A stretch of DNA of 64,000 nucleotides from Eupeodes corollae (taxonomy: Eukaryota; Arthropoda; Insecta; Diptera; Syrphidae): assembly GCF_945859685.1 (NCBI RefSeq), contig NC_079148.1, positions 45,023,946-45,087,945 on the forward strand, written 5' to 3'. Shown here one piece after another: positions 22,416 through 35,539 of this stretch. The translations under genes were made by a program, and so were the position numbers. Each line of letters begins with the position of its first letter. The first letter of the stretch is position 1. Below the pieces are notes generated by a model. The model ran no database searches, was not told the origin of the DNA, and saw only the letters and a program-made list of their open reading frames with translations.

Positions 22416-24910
22416 AAAATAAACCAGCTGAAGAAATAAGGAACAAATTTTAAAACAGCCTTCCTTTAAAAAGTTTCTGAACAATTTGTATATTTTTGGT
22501 TTATTTTTTTTCGAGCCCTATAAATAGAAGTTTGTTAAATGTATTTGTAGTATAGGTTAATTATACACTCGTCTCTTGACAACATGAAAAACGTTTCTTA
22601 AAAGGAGGTCAGTATATCTTCGAATTTTGCTCATTTCATAAAACAATTTAAAGTAATTAGTAATTTAATTAATTTGAATAAACATAATGGAGATCCGCTT
22701 TGTTTAAGCCTTTAAATATCTTGGACATATGATAACTTCAATATATTTTCTTACAATAAGGCGTCTCTTAAAGAAGGTACCCGAATAAAGGAAAAATAGA
22801 AAGACTTAATGTAAAGACATTCAACTAATCCCATATAATCCAAACCAATGTCATTCCTGGTGGGGAGGTGGTTCAATTACGTTAATTTTTATTACTGCAT
22901 TTTCTTATACCTGCAGAAAGAAAAACAGAACAAGTGTTAAAAATTAACTAGCCCTCATTACTCAAAAACAAACCAAGAAACTCTATCTATCTTGAAGATT
23001 AACAGGATTAAAATTACCGCAACTAAAGAATGTATATATACAATATAGGTACCTTAACTGTAAATGTGATCTTTCCTTAAATAATATTGCCTACACCTAT
23101 TGTGTTCTAAGAACCAAACCGGCTCTAACACTTCCCAATTACGCACCAAACAAAATGAAGCCCCATCTCAAATTGCGTTACAACATGCTGCTTAGCTTAG
23201 TTAGGTATACCTTATACCTACCGAATTAGATAATGTGTAGCCTAAGTTCGCTGTACCATGTGCTGTGCGTGTGAAACCTTAATTCGATAATCTCTACTTG
23301 ACCGTAATAAAATCGCAATATACAAAAGCTTTACAAACGACTATACAAGGGAGGTTTATATACCTCATCTTACTCTTACCTATAACATGGGGATAGGCTA
23401 CCTTCTTAATAGCCGCTATCCATATAACGAAACTACGACGACGACGAAGACTATACGAACAACCCTGCTTATATGTAGGCATAATACATAAACACACAGA
23501 TGGCAGACAAGTCTCTCTAAGGGTGTACGGTACGTATGTATGGAAAGCAAGTGGTTGGCGTAAAAAGCTGAAGAAAAACTAGGTCATTCGGGTTTTATGT
23601 TCACTCATTTTCGATATTTCCTTTATTTTTGTGTAGAAACACTCTCTTCGTTTTTATTGAAAAAGTCCAATAATTTCAATGAGGGTAAGAAACCTTTCAA
23701 AAATGTTTCCCTCACTTCCTTGCGCACTCACCACTGAAATCCACCCCTGGGTGGAGAGTATAGTCAACTTGATTGACTTGCAACAAGAAAAGGTAATTGA
23801 ACTTTTTTTTTGGCAAAAGTTTCAGAACCAAAATCAATATTCAAAAACATCAGGATTAAACTAAAAATATAACCTACAAATAGATGGAAATGGAAAGGTC
23901 GGCATTTAAAGGAGAAAAACAACATTAGCTTCGGAAAGGTGAAATGAAAAAATCAGTGAAGAGTACTCATAATGGGTAGGTTAGGTATAATAGATACCAC
24001 CTATACCGTATCTAAGTTTGTAAGAGTTGAAACTTTCACACTGAATTATCATTTTCGACCCAAAGTGTCCTAGAGTAATAAAGGAATTTTGTTTTAATAC
24101 AGGGTTCCTATCAACCTTCTGATAAACAATATTACGCCTACAAAACTGTGAGAAAGAAAATAAAGGACACACGTTTGCCAGTAATAATAATAATCAGTTC
24201 AGTAATAAAAATTATCTTTACCCTTATTTTCTGGTTCACTAAACCAAAGAAATCTTAGAAGTGCTCTTTTTTGGCCTTTCTCTTACTCTTCAAAAAATAA
24301 AGAAGAAAAATATATATATTTTTTTTTGATAGCTTCTTATATACATAAATACTTATTATATAAAATTGGAGATGGCTAACCTTCATCATGGTTATTTTTT
24401 TTTTTTGGTGAAATCACATTCGACTTAAATAGTTTTATGAAACTCTCTTTCATCGAATCGATAAGAGTGGTGAAAGGTTATATTATTTCGAAGGATTTAT
24501 TTGATGTTTGCTGGTAGTTCCTACCAACTGTATACTTAGAAACGAATGTATATGTATAAGTTTTTGATTTTCTTATATAGACCCGAAAGATACGAGGGTT
24601 CTTTTCCATGGCAATTTGTGTTTGATTTTGTTTCTTCCTTTTTTGTTGTTGTTTTTTTTTCCTTTGGATATATCAAATTTTTATTTTGTGCAGATTTGCA
24701 AATTTTATTAGATGATGAAAGTTGGTGTTTTTTTTTATTTGATGAGGATTTATGTATATTGACGTTTAGCTGAGGGGTAGTTAGCCATAAAACGCACAGT
24801 TGGGATATTTATATGGAGAAATGTGCGGTATTGATAACTATATAAGTACATAGGGGTCGAGTTGGAAATGGTAAATGTTCACTTACAACTTAATATTAGA
24901 AGTTTGTATA
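22416..24910. other. AT-rich non-coding DNA
   Basis: Nothing recognisable. Around 23200-23500 there is a slightly less AT-rich patch with ACGACGACG at about 23433. No gene is apparent. Confidence 0.5.
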
Positions 24911-24915
24911 CAACA

Positions 24916-24967
24916 AAATTTTCAACTGACATTGATATGATGATATTTCAATTTCAGTTGAAAATTT
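24916..24967. repeat. Perfect 14-bp inverted repeat (hairpin)
   Basis: AAATTTTCAACTGA (24916-24929) and TCAGTTGAAAATTT (24954-24967) are exact complements around a 24-nt loop. The loop starts a second pair: ATTGATATGATGA (24931-24943) is complemented by TCATCATATCAAT (25062-25074). This could be the remnant of a foldback element ending just before LINE-A2, or chance in AT-rich DNA. Confidence 0.5.
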
Positions 24968-25124
24968 CCAAAAAAAGGTTTGACTTTAAACAAATTAATA
25001 AAATAATGGAATTATTAAATATTTTAAAAGTTTTACGAATAGTTTCCAAAATTTTAAAATGTCATCATATCAATAAATATTTTTATTAAATACATCAAAA
25101 AACCATTTAACTGAAAATTTCCAT

Positions 25125-25816
25125 CAAGTATATGCTGTCATCAAAAAAGGACACTGAACGACGACGTCTTGGACAAAACGTCACCATGGACAGCTATAAC
25201 TTTGAGGGAGTTAAGGACTTTGTCTACCTAGGCACCGCTATTAATGCAGACAACGACACCAGCGCTGAAATCAAGCGAAGAATAACTCTCGCTGCTTCTT
25301 TGGACTTAGAAGGTAATTGAGAAGTAAAGTCCTCTCTCGAGCATCTAAAATCATAATCTATAAGACACTCATCATCCCGGTTCTCATTTATGGCGCGGAG
25401 GCCTGGGCCCTGTCAAAGAAAGATGAGAGCGTCTTAGGATGCTTCGAGAGAAAAATTCTTCGGGTGATTTTTGGTCCCGTGGGCATAGATGGAGAATGGA
25501 GGAGAAGAAATAACGACGAACTGACACTGACTTAGTTAGAGGAATTAAAGCCCAACGGCTTAGATGGCTAGGTCATGTAGAGCGGATGGATATCAACGCT
25601 CTAGCTCGGAAGGTCTTCGAATCCAATCCCGAGGAACGGCGCAGTAGAGGAAGACCGCGACTCAGGTGGCGCGGGAGAGGACTTCAACCAACTTGGCGTG
25701 CGAAACTGGAGACAGCTAGCTAGGGACCGAGCTGGCTGGAGACGCATGTTGGTTGAGGCCCAGGTCCGCCCCGGACTGTAGCGCCACCTTAAAAAAGTAA
25801 GTAAGTAAGTAAGTAA
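25125..25816 (+). mobile_element. LINE-A2, 3' end only
   Basis: A 5'-truncated copy beginning at AAGTATATGCTGTC, inside the RT-thumb region. Frames read MDSYNFEGVKDFVYLGTAIN, then KVLSRASKIIIYKTLIIPV, GAEAWALSKKDESVLGCFERK, RLRWLGHVERMD and a GRPRLRW-type block. The 3' end GGACTGTAGCGCCACCTT is followed by an (AAGT)n tail to 25816. Small deletions cause frameshifts near 25290 and 25525 (the YGLYSD segment is lost). Confidence 0.9.
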
Positions 25817-25959
25817 CACTTAGCTCATGTCTGATTAGACAGTTAATTAGTTTTATCCTTCCGCTGAACGAGTTTGGTTGCGTATACTTTTGAACATTGC
25901 TGGGAACAACGCTTAGAGAAGATGTCAATTTTACAAAAAAAAAATCATCTTTCTAGATA

Positions 25960-26330
25960 TCAGCTCATTTTGATCTTGGTGGGTATGTAACCAAGCAAAA
26001 TTGTCGCGTTTTGAGCACGGAAAACCCGCACACGTACTTTGAAAAGCCGATACACCCAAAACGAGTTACGGTTTGGTGTGGATTTTGGTCCAGAGGCATA
26101 ATTGGGCTACTTTTCGAAAATGAGCAAGGGGTGGCCGTTGCAGGCAATGGCAATTGTTTTCGGGCATAGTCGAAAGAATTTTCGTTCACAAAAATTAAAA
26201 AAGAAGGATATTGGCAACATTTGGTTTCAACAAGACGGCGCTATGTGCTACACAGCCGAAGCTTCACTCGATGTTTTGCGCCCTGTTTAAAAAAATGTAT
26301 TTGGCGGACCCTTTATAAATATTTAGCACT
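25960..26330 (+). mobile_element. mariner transposase relic (catalytic core)
   Basis: Frames read HFDLGGYVTKQNCRV (about 25965), then RVTVWCGFW (about 26063), GIIGLLFENEQG and NIWFQQDGAMCYTAEAS (about 26215-26265). These are the blocks around the first and second catalytic Asp residues of mariner transposase. The second Asp is present in QQDGA. The ends of the element and the C-terminus are not recognisable. Confidence 0.75.
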
Positions 26331-26359
26331 CGCAGGAGGCATTTAAAGTTAAAAAAAAA

Positions 26360-27030
26360 TCTATACATTTTAACATCATGGTGGTAAAGACTGTGGCGAG
26401 GTTCCAAAAAGTTATATTCCCTTTATTGAAGAAAGAACCAACGGACCTAAGAATCTATAGAAGTATATTTTTTCTTTACGCTTTTCTGATGATCTTTACA
26501 AAAGGCATTATTGAAAGGGCTCACTATGTGGGTAGATGAAAATAATCTACTGAACCGGATTCCGAAAGTGCTATCCTTAAATAGAGACATATTTTTACTT
26601 TGATAAGTACTGTATGACGCGATCTAGAAAACGGAATAAACTATATCCCTTGTTTGTAGACTTTGAAGCAGCTTTCGACATCATTGTTAGAAACGCTTTA
26701 TTTTACAGTCTCTCGAATCTTAGCATGTCTACGAAGATTCTTACTTCAATAGTTTTGATACGAAAATATCTCAGCTGTATAGATGGAGTGCAGCACGACT
26801 GCCTCTTTAGTCCACTTCTTTTCTAACTTTTTTTTGATGATTTTAGTGCACACATACCAGCAGGTAAATCTTAAGCGGAAACAATATCAACGTTCTGATG
26901 TACGCTGATGACTTGGTAACATTAATATGATGATCAATAAACCCCAAACATGACTTATGGAACTTAACAGAAGGAAATGAACAATATTGTTTTCTGAAAT
27001 GAAACTGGACAGTATGCAAGAAATGAAAAA
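26360..27030 (+). mobile_element. LINE-D, RT relic
   Basis: Degenerate RT: PLLKKEPTD, LYPLFVDFEAAFDIIVRNALFYSL (about 26640-26710), DCLFSPLLF (26800-26825) and LMYADDLVTL (about 26897-26925). The YADD catalytic box is intact but the frame is broken many times. The family cannot be set more precisely than a non-LTR retrotransposon. Confidence 0.72.
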
Positions 27031-27060
27031 TAGAAAAGGTCAACAAAATAGGTATCTGGG

Positions 27061-30000
27061 CGTCCTGCCAAAAGTCCCCGAATTTTGTTTAGGGTTCTCT
27101 TGAAAGAAAATTGAAAAGTTGCGAAAAGAACAAATAACAGCACCTGATCAAAGTTTACATTGTTTAATTGTTAAATTTTCCAGGATGATTAGCAAAATCA
27201 TTATTTTGACATTTTCTACTAAAAATTAAAGGACCGAAAATAAAATATTCCAGTTTTATTGACAATATATTTTATTTTTCAAAATAAAGAATATTTACAC
27301 AAAAATAGAAAAAGGGAATTAATAAGCATTTTTTTATCAGAATTAAATTATTTCATATGTTATTTTGTATTCTACGTTGTGTTTTTCTTTTTCTTCCGTA
27401 AATCAGTCCTTCTTCAGTTAGATTAAAGCTGAGAAGTTGTTTTAAGGTTTTCAGAGTATAAACAACTATTAAAATTGTTTCATAATGTTAGCGCATTATT
27501 GTTTAAAATTACGAATAAATGTTAAAGTATATATTGATTACCAATCTAACATATTGCCCCGCTTCTTCTCAAATTAAGTCAAAAATTTGGTTTTGTAAAT
27601 TTAAGGTAAACAAAAGTCAAATTCAAAAACTCAAAAAAAAAAATGTCTTTAAAGTAAACTTTTAAATTAATTTTAAATAATTAATATAAAAAACAATTTC
27701 ATAAGAAAATGTAAACAAAAAAGATTAAAATTAAAGAATAAAAATAAAATCTTTGGTTGTTGTTTTAAGATTGTGCTTGCCTTCGAATAAACAATAACAT
27801 TTGTGTGGTATTTAATTGCATCAATCATTTTCTTTAAAATGAAACATTTTATTATACCAACACAAACAAAAAAGTTATAGTATCATCATCATCATAATTC
27901 CAATTAGCTTTTGTACAAGAACATGTTTCGTTTCTCAAGTGGTTTTCTTTCGAATAACAGTTTTATTCTTTTATGATATGAATTTTTGTTTTTGATGTAT
28001 TTTAAAATAAATAAAATCCATTCGTATCTGTTGCATTATGCATCATGTTGCCACTACCATAGCCATCCACCATCATAGCCACAACGTAAGGATTGTGGAT
28101 ATGGAGAACAATAAAAACGAAAAATGAAAAACATCAACCACCAAGCTCTAACCATATAAATAATAATAAATTCTCTGAACCTTTTTCCGAGAAATACTTT
28201 TAATTATTGTGAAAGCATACATCATATTTTCGAACGAATTGAAATAAAAAAAATACAGTATGTTCTCTCTTTACTTCTATTTACTTTAGTTATTAATTTT
28301 TCTAAAAAAAATCATTAATGAAATAGCTTATAAATTAATGACAGTGCTTGTATTCCTTTTCACTATAATCCACTTAAATGTTTGAAGTTATTATTCACAC
28401 CTAAGAATCCTAAAAGTTTATGTGTCCGATTTTGAGGGATTCTACTGTATCTGCAAAAAAGGAACATCAGTAGCTGCTTTTTCGCATTTCCTGGAGAGGA
28501 CTTGACACCAGACAAAAGTATGTGTGTGTGTCCTTTTTTACTTTATTTTGAAATACACATCCGGTGCAAAATGGTATAGTTTTCCTTTTGCCATATTTTC
28601 TCTTCCTCGCCATAACTGGCCTGCCTGCCTGCCCTGTCCTACCCTGCCCTGGTCTGGTTGTTGGACTAGCTCAGCATGTGTGGATGTTTATTGCTCAACG
28701 AAATTGAATCAAAGCCACAATAATGGAAGGGAATGGTGCGATTTCATGGAGCTTGTAACCACCAACCACTTTCTGTTGGCTATTGCTCTTACTACTGCTA
28801 TTGGCTGTTTTCTGTGTTTACTTCCTTTTTTTATTTTATTTGTAAAGGATTCCACATCCACTTCCACATGCTGAATATTATATATAGATATGTATTTTTA
28901 CTTTTCATAAAAACTTTCAACCAGACCGGACAAGGGATCTCGTATTCAAAAAATTTCCAAAAATTATATGACCATTTCAAAAATAGAAATAAAAACAAAA
29001 TTAAAAAAAGCAGTGTAGCGTTTGCTATGAAAGTTGTGTCAACTCAACCAGGTGCAATTTAATTAAACTTGTGTTTTATGTTGTAAAAATTAAAAAACAA
29101 AAATATTTTGAATGTTTTTTTGTTTGTTTTTGTGTGTAAATAAGACTTATGGTGTTTCTTGTTGACGTGTTACTTTGTTTTTGTATAATAATGTCCAAGC
29201 GGCAAGCAGTTACAGTTTAAATGCTAAACAAATTGAAAACATTTGTTATTTTCATTTAAAGTAATAAATCAAAGGTTTAAAAGTGGATGTACATTTACAT
29301 ATTGCATAAATACTTAAATTGAAATGTTTTTCATGAAATAAATAAAAAGTTAAAAGGAGTAAACATTTTGATGAATTATTAAACTATATGGTTGGGTTAT
29401 CCTTTTTTATTTTGAAATTCGCGTAGCTAAGAAATGTTTGGTATGAAGCTTTTATCAAAATGGGATAATAAAATGTATTTAAAACGATTGTAACAATTTT
29501 GAAGAAATCTTATAATATTTTTTTTTATAAATCAGAAACAAATTCAACAGAAATCGTTTCGATTTGTTGAAATGAAAATTTTGAAACTGTTGAAAAAAAA
29601 ACAGATTTTCTGCGACTTCCTGGATTTAATTTCACGAATTCACACTGAATACCTTTCCGAAAAATATGTCATTTAAAAAAGTACAGAAAACCTTTTTTTT
29701 TAACTGTTACATGCATTTTTTTTTATTTGGACCAAATATTATTTTTTTGTATTGTTTGCTTTTTGAAATGTTTTGCTTATTAGGTTGTAATAAATTTATA
29801 AATTGGTCACTGTGACCAGACCTTTGGTATTATTGATTTACATAATATCTAAGGTTAGGATGTCCTTGGAATCTAAGGTTACAGAAATTGAAACATTGTC
29901 TTTGGAACTTATGCCATCCCTGGCAAGTTCATAGAATTGAAGTAACCGTGACGAGTGTAAGGACGTCACGTCCGTTGTTGGGAAAACATCAATGAGTAAC

Positions 30001-30200
30001 AAGGATTTAACTATGCTATACAACACAATTTTAACTAAATAAACATTATGGGTTCTTAAATAGACATAATGTCCATAAAGACAAATCGACTTCTTTAAAC
30101 GAAAAAAATGTCTTTCAATGGACATTTTTCACTTTTAAGATTTGAGGTTATTTCTTGCACATTAGAAATCTTTCAAAGAATTAAAATCATTGCTGAATCA
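27061..30200. other. AT-rich non-coding DNA
   Basis: About 3.1 kb without recognisable repeats or genes. CCTGCCTGCC-type simple sequence lies at 28620-28655, with a CCACTACCATAGCCATCCACC patch near 28050. Open frames around 28524-29062 are not domain-like. Confidence 0.55.
29804..29818. promoter_or_regulatory. GGTCA-n3-TGACC palindrome
   Basis: TGGTCACTGTGACCA is a near-perfect palindrome with two nuclear-receptor-like half sites spaced by three bases. In an AT-rich region it stands out, but a single short match is weak evidence of function. Confidence 0.2.
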
Positions 30201-30204
30201 AGTT

Positions 30205-32312
30205 CTAAAGGCCTATAAGGAGGGGTTTATCCTTCTCCCCGTCCGTGGAGCAATAATTAAAAAACCACGGGTAGCCGAAGAATTAACGGAAATCCTAGAC
30301 TGCTATAAAGCAGACATCACAGCCATCTAGGAAATACTATGGGATGGGCTGAGCAAAAAGAGGATGAAAACCTGCTACATTTACTATGGTGACTGATACC
30401 GAAAATACCAACAGCGCTTATTTGGATGCGGCTTTGTCATTGGAGCCAGACTTAGGCAAAAAGTCTTGAGCTATAGGGAAATCAACGAGCGCCTCATGAC
30501 CATCCGCATTAAGGCTGAAATCGGCAATATGAGTCTGATATGGGCGAACGCCCCACAGAAGGGAAGGATGACAACATCAAAGATATGTTTGTAAGCTCTT
30601 GGACAAATATATGAGCAGTGGCCTAGCTACAATATTAAAATCATCCAGGGCGATTTTAATGCCAAGTTAGGAAGAGAATACATCTTTGGTGGAATAATCA
30701 GAAAAAACAGCCTGCACGACAACACAATGGCTTCAGACTCATAGATTTTGCTATGGGCGAATCGTCATGGTAGCCAGTACGAGTTTTTGACACCTCAACA
30801 TGCACAAAGGAACTTGGAGATCTCCAGATCAATCTACCGACAACCAGATTCAGCATATTAGGGTCGACGCCAGACACGCTTCCAGCATCATGGATGTCCG
30901 AACTTTCCGAGGAGCTAACATCGACTCGGACCACTACCTCGTTGTAGCCACTTCGGGTTTCCAGACCCAAGGCAAAACAGGGAGGTGCTGGGAGAAGGTA
31001 CAACGTCGAGCAGCTACAATCGCCAGAGATTGCCAAATCCTTTTCCGACGGAGTTACAAGTAACACCTCTCGAAGTTCTCTGCCGCCAACACAATGTATC
31101 AAAAACTAGTGGCAACATTGCCAAGATGCAATCAGAGAAGCCGCCTCTGACGTGCTGGGTTTCAAGCAGATACCAACAAGGAACCCCTGGTTTAATTTGG
31201 AATATCGGCAGGCAAATGCAGCCAAACAACCGGCAGAAGAGGCGAGAGGAACACTGACTTCTCAGAAGAAAAAAGAGAGGGCGTGAGAAGCGCGCGGTCG
31301 AAGATGTTGAGAGGTTTAAAAGCAGGAATGAAGTTCGAAAGTTTTATGAACAGGTGAAACGAAATTCACTGGTACATTAACTTTGAACCGAAGGCTGCAA
31401 AGACGAAAGCGAAAACATCATAGTGGAACCGCAGTCAATGCTGAGGATATGGAAGAACCACTTCTGCAGACTGTATAACGGCGACGACGAACCGAATTCC
31501 GGTGTCAGGCAGGATAATCTATTTAACATAGACGACGAAAGCCAACAATGCCACCTCCAGACTGAGACGAAGTAAAGATTGCCATATCTAAGCTAAAGTC
31601 TAATAAAGCCAATGGAGCAGATGGCAAAACAAAGAACATGCTGTCGTCAAGAAAGGACCTACAACAATCGACAGACAGAACTTTGAGGTAGTGAAGCACT
31701 TCGTCTATCTAGGCTTCGCTGTAAACGCAGAAAATAAGACCAGCGCTAAGATCTAACGAAGAATACCTCTTGCTAACCGCTGTTTCCTTGGGCTAAAATT
31801 GAGTGGGAAAGTCCTCTCTCGAAGGACTAAAGTTTCGCTATATAAGACCCTTATCATCCCCGTCCTGCTAAACAGTGCAGAAGCATGGACTATGAGAAAA
31901 GCGGATGAAAGCACCTTGGGTCAGTTCGAGAGAAAAGTTCTTCGTGTGATCTACGGTTCCGTATGCATCGAAGGGAAGTGGAGGAGAAGACGGAACGACG
32001 AGCTGTACAGGCTGTACAGCGACCTAGACTTAGTCAGAAGGGTAAAAGTCCAACGACTAAGATGGCTGTGTCACGTAGTGCTCAAGGAAACTAATCCTCC
32101 GGCCGGGAAAGTCATCGAATCCACACCCACAAGACAGAGCAGTAGAGGAAGACCGCGAATCAGGTGGCGCGCACAAGTGGAAAGCAACCTCTTCCAACTT
32201 GGAGCGCGAAACTGGAAACATCTAGCTAAGGAACGAGCTAGATGGGGAAGTTTGTTGGGTGCGGCCCTAGTTCACACAGGACTGTAGCGCCGCCTTAAGT
32301 AAAGTAAGTAAA
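30205..32312 (+). mobile_element. LINE-A3, endonuclease plus 3' end, RT core deleted
   Basis: Starts in the leader (GGCCTATAAGGAG, about 30210). The EEP endonuclease relic includes GDFNAKLG (30650-30675), TWRSPDQSTDNQI (30815-30850), IMDVRTFRGANIDSDHYLVV (30885-30950) and RNPWFNLEYRQANA (about 31175). A short RT0 region (KIAISKLKSNKANGADG, about 31575-31625) then jumps directly to the thumb region near 31680, so RT motifs 1-7 including YADD are missing. The C-terminal 162-codon segment is open. The 3' end reads GGACTGTAGCGCCGCCTTAA, then TAAGTAAAGTAAGT. Confidence 0.9.
31799..32287 (+). pseudogene. LINE-A3 C-terminal domain
   Basis: An open 162-codon segment: KVLSRRTKVSLYKTLIIPV, EAWTMRKADESTLGQFERKVLR, GKWRRRRNDELYRLYSD, KVQRLRWLCHV, SRGRPRIRWRAQ, RARWGSLLGAALVHTGL. 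The final codon is followed at once by the TAG that is part of the shared GGACTGTAGCGCC end, so the 3' untranslated region is only about a dozen bases before the tail. This block lies downstream of RT and its role is not established. It is a fragment, not an independent gene. Confidence 0.75.
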
Positions 32313-35300
32313 CCGAGTTCTTATATCGTAGACCACCTTCAAATTAGCGGGTATAATAAATCGAAGTGTTACTTCAGATTGAGATCTAAATCAGAGTTCT
32401 AGAGCTCAAGAAATTGAGGAAAAAATTAGTTAGAACTCAACTGAATTCAATTTTTTAATAAAGCGAGTTTTAAAGACTAGAACATTTTCAAGGGATTGGA
32501 ATTTCAAAACTGGCAAAATATGTAAAACTTAAAATTGCAGCAACTTGAAAGTTAAGGAAAACTGTTATAAAAAAAAATTAATATGTTCTCAAATGTCTCG
32601 TCAGAAAATATTTGTCGAAGTTTTTTCATCGACAACTTGAAGTATTATTGAGAACCAAATTAAATTTTCAAAAGGAAATTATCAGTGTTGGTCGCATCCC
32701 ACTCTCGTCTTTCTTAATTAACAAGAAACGGTCTTATTTTACCTATTTCTCGGAAACTACTGCTTAAATGATAAGATACAACATTTTAAAATATTTTTAA
32801 TAAAATTCACCCTCTGCTTCGTTTCATTTTCAAGGATTCAAAAGCATTAAAAGCCAAAAAATTTAAAATACAATTGAATAAAATAATAATCCTTCCTCTT
32901 TTTATTGTTTAATACTTAGAATCAACTAAAATCACCCCAATGACATTCTAATTTTAAGTTTTTCAAAAGTTTAAAATACACCCGCTTACTTTTCCAATAA
33001 GTTTTAAAGGAACTGATCTTCCAATTGTGTTAAGATTTAAAGTCAATTGATTTATAGTCGAAAAATACTTTCCACATCAACTTTCTTATTTTTAGGGTCT
33101 ACAAAATAATGAGAAGTGCTGTCAGCAATTTTTCAGTTTTCTTGTCAAAAGCTAAAATTTCAAATTAATTTGTGTGTTTTAACCAAGATTTCACATTTAT
33201 GGTATTACTTCTAAGAAATCTTGACGGATATTGATTTTGAACTGAATTGAAAAAAGCATACTTTTTTCTTCTCTTTAAAAGGTAGTAATAAAGACTTTAA
33301 TATAGTTCTTCTATTCACCAAAAAGTTGAAAGACCGATAGTTTTTATTTCTTTTTATCATTAATATCGAAGAATGTTAAAAGGCTTTTCTCTTTATTGAT
33401 TTCTCTTAATTGAATCCCCAGATCAGACTTATATACGGTATTATCATAAGGTGTTTATTTTGAGTCGGCCAACGGGCCTTTTTCACCTTATGTCACGAGA
33501 AGAATTCGAGTCTTCATAATTATCAATTAGATTAATTGCATGAAGCAGTAAGAACTTATGTATGTAGGTGTGTCCTTCGAGTTAATTTTGAAATTTACGT
33601 TACACAAATACTCAAACAATAATAAACTAAAAATAAAAATGAATTTATGCTTAATTACTTAATATTTATAAACCCACACAAAAATAGCAACCTTCCACCT
33701 ACAAAATGATTTATATTTCTTCACCTGAATTACAAAAGAACAAATTTTAACAAGGCGAATTGAAAAGAGAAGAAATCCTAGCATATTAAACAAAACCAAA
33801 AACGAACAACAAAACACAGATGAATGTTAAGGATAGAAACGACAGGTGGCTTCGTCGGTCTTCGGCGGTAACATCAGGAACGATGATGAAGGTGGCGTTG
33901 GCGGGCATCTTCATCGTTCCGTCGATCGTCGTCATCGTTGCCGTCGCCGTTACCGTCGTCGTCGTCTGTTGTTGAGGTCGACAAAGGCGGTGGTGGTGGC
34001 ATCAGCATGAGCAGGAAAAATGAGAAAAATTACGAATGAAAAATTCCATTAAATTTCCACTTGGCTGACTTAGTGAGGAAATTGCCATAGGGTTATTCAT
34101 TTGTTGTTGTTCTGTTTCTAGGTATAGGTAAGGTACCTAACCTACCTCATGTTGCCAACAACAAGCTGCCACCTTTTCGCCAAGTTCCATTCTCGCTTCC
34201 CGCATCATCACAACCTAGAAATTTTGTGAAGGTTGTACAAAAACCTTTGTTGTACATTATAGGTACCTCAGAGTGCTCTGCAGTTGATTGACAGAGATGA
34301 GATGATTCTCAAGTATTCTTTTTCAAATCACCCACACAACAGCATTAATGGATGTGTGTATATATGGAATGGATATATGTATGCAATATAATTCTAGCGT
34401 ATGTCTAAGTAAAGTTACCTAACCTGCTATGGCTGGTACTTCACCCAGGAACATTGTATTCTACACTAAGGACACGTTCAAAACAGGATTTTCACAAAAT
34501 GAACAAAACCTCTGTCCTGTCGCTACCACCATCACCACCGTGCACCATTACCACACCTGCTGCACCACCTCCGGCAAAACACCAGCAACAGCCAGGCAAC
34601 ACAAAAAAAAATATACTACAACAACAAAAATGAAGGTGAATGTACAAAAATGTGCAGCAGCGTTCCAGCAGAAAGCAAAGAGGAAATTCATATAGCCGAG
34701 GTATAGGATATAGGATATAGGTAAAATGAAAAGGGATGTAGCTGTAGTTAGTTGAATGAGCATCACCAACTGCATGAAATACGGATATGACAAGGATATT
34801 TTGCCTTTAATTGCAGTTGCACACTTGAGTTACTTCTCAAAAACGTATTTCAAGTAGGTAGGTCGTAGGTTCACCATTCATCCAACCTAAAATCTATCTG
34901 AGCTGAACTGCAGGAATTCACTTCACTTCAGAACTTCGAAGGAACGAGAAAGAGCTAGAGTGGGAAAAAGGGAGAGTGTGTCCTGAAAATTACGGACGAT
35001 CAAAAGAAGAAAGTAACGCCAAGTGCATAGCATAGCAAAAAAAAGAACATGTTGCTATGAAAGTTAAAAGTAAAAATATGTACGTAAGTTGAAGTAAATA
35101 GATTCCTAATGTGGGAACAGGTATGAGTAGAAGTAGAATGTCCTTGCAGCACATGAAGAGGGAGAGATTTTAGTTATATCAAAGCAAGTGGTACGTTGGT
35201 TAAGTCTAGATAGATGCACAAATACCTTCATACATATACGAGTATGTATGTATGTATTCTATACTTGTGTTACTTCGTTCGAAATCAATTTTGTGTGGCA

Positions 35301-35538
35301 TATTACATCGTATAATGTGTTTGATATTGAATTTAACGGAAATTAATGTTCGAAACGATTTGCTATTCTAGTTTAAATGTTGCGATGGAAGTTCAGCAAA
35401 GGAGATCGTCTATTGTTTAGCTTGAAGGCATCAGAGTCTTTCCTAATTCTCCTTAATTTCTAACTTATTGTTTATTAGAAATTCTGATTTAAGTCCTTTA
35501 AACGATTATCATCAATGAAAGTAACTTAAATGTACTTT
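32313..35538. other. Non-coding DNA with a GC-richer trinucleotide patch
   Basis: Mostly AT-rich. At about 33840-34010 there is a GTC/GTT/GGC-rich imperfect trinucleotide patch (CGTCGTCGTC, GGCGGTGGTGG). The open frame at 34429-34695 is Thr/Lys-rich low complexity and not convincing as a gene. GTATGTATGTATGTAT lies near 35242. Confidence 0.5.
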
Positions 35539-35539
35539 T

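Noticed and set aside
25797..25816. Independent (AAGT)n microsatellites at 25.8, 39.1 and 54.9 kb
   Set aside because: Each directly follows the GCGCCACC end of a LINE-A copy, so they are retrotransposon tails.
28524..29062. Two overlapping ORFs of 116 and 109 codons as exons
   Set aside because: No recognisable domain; Cys/Leu/Phe-rich translation of CT-rich DNA; frames overlap with equal quality.
33840..34010. CpG-rich GTC repeat as a CRISPR-like or coding repeat
   Set aside because: Simple imperfect trinucleotide repeats without spacers or a maintained frame; an animal genome context excludes a CRISPR array.
34429..34695. Thr-rich 88-codon ORF
   Set aside because: Composition is driven by ACC/ACA repeats and the opposite strand is also open; no motif or conservation can be seen.
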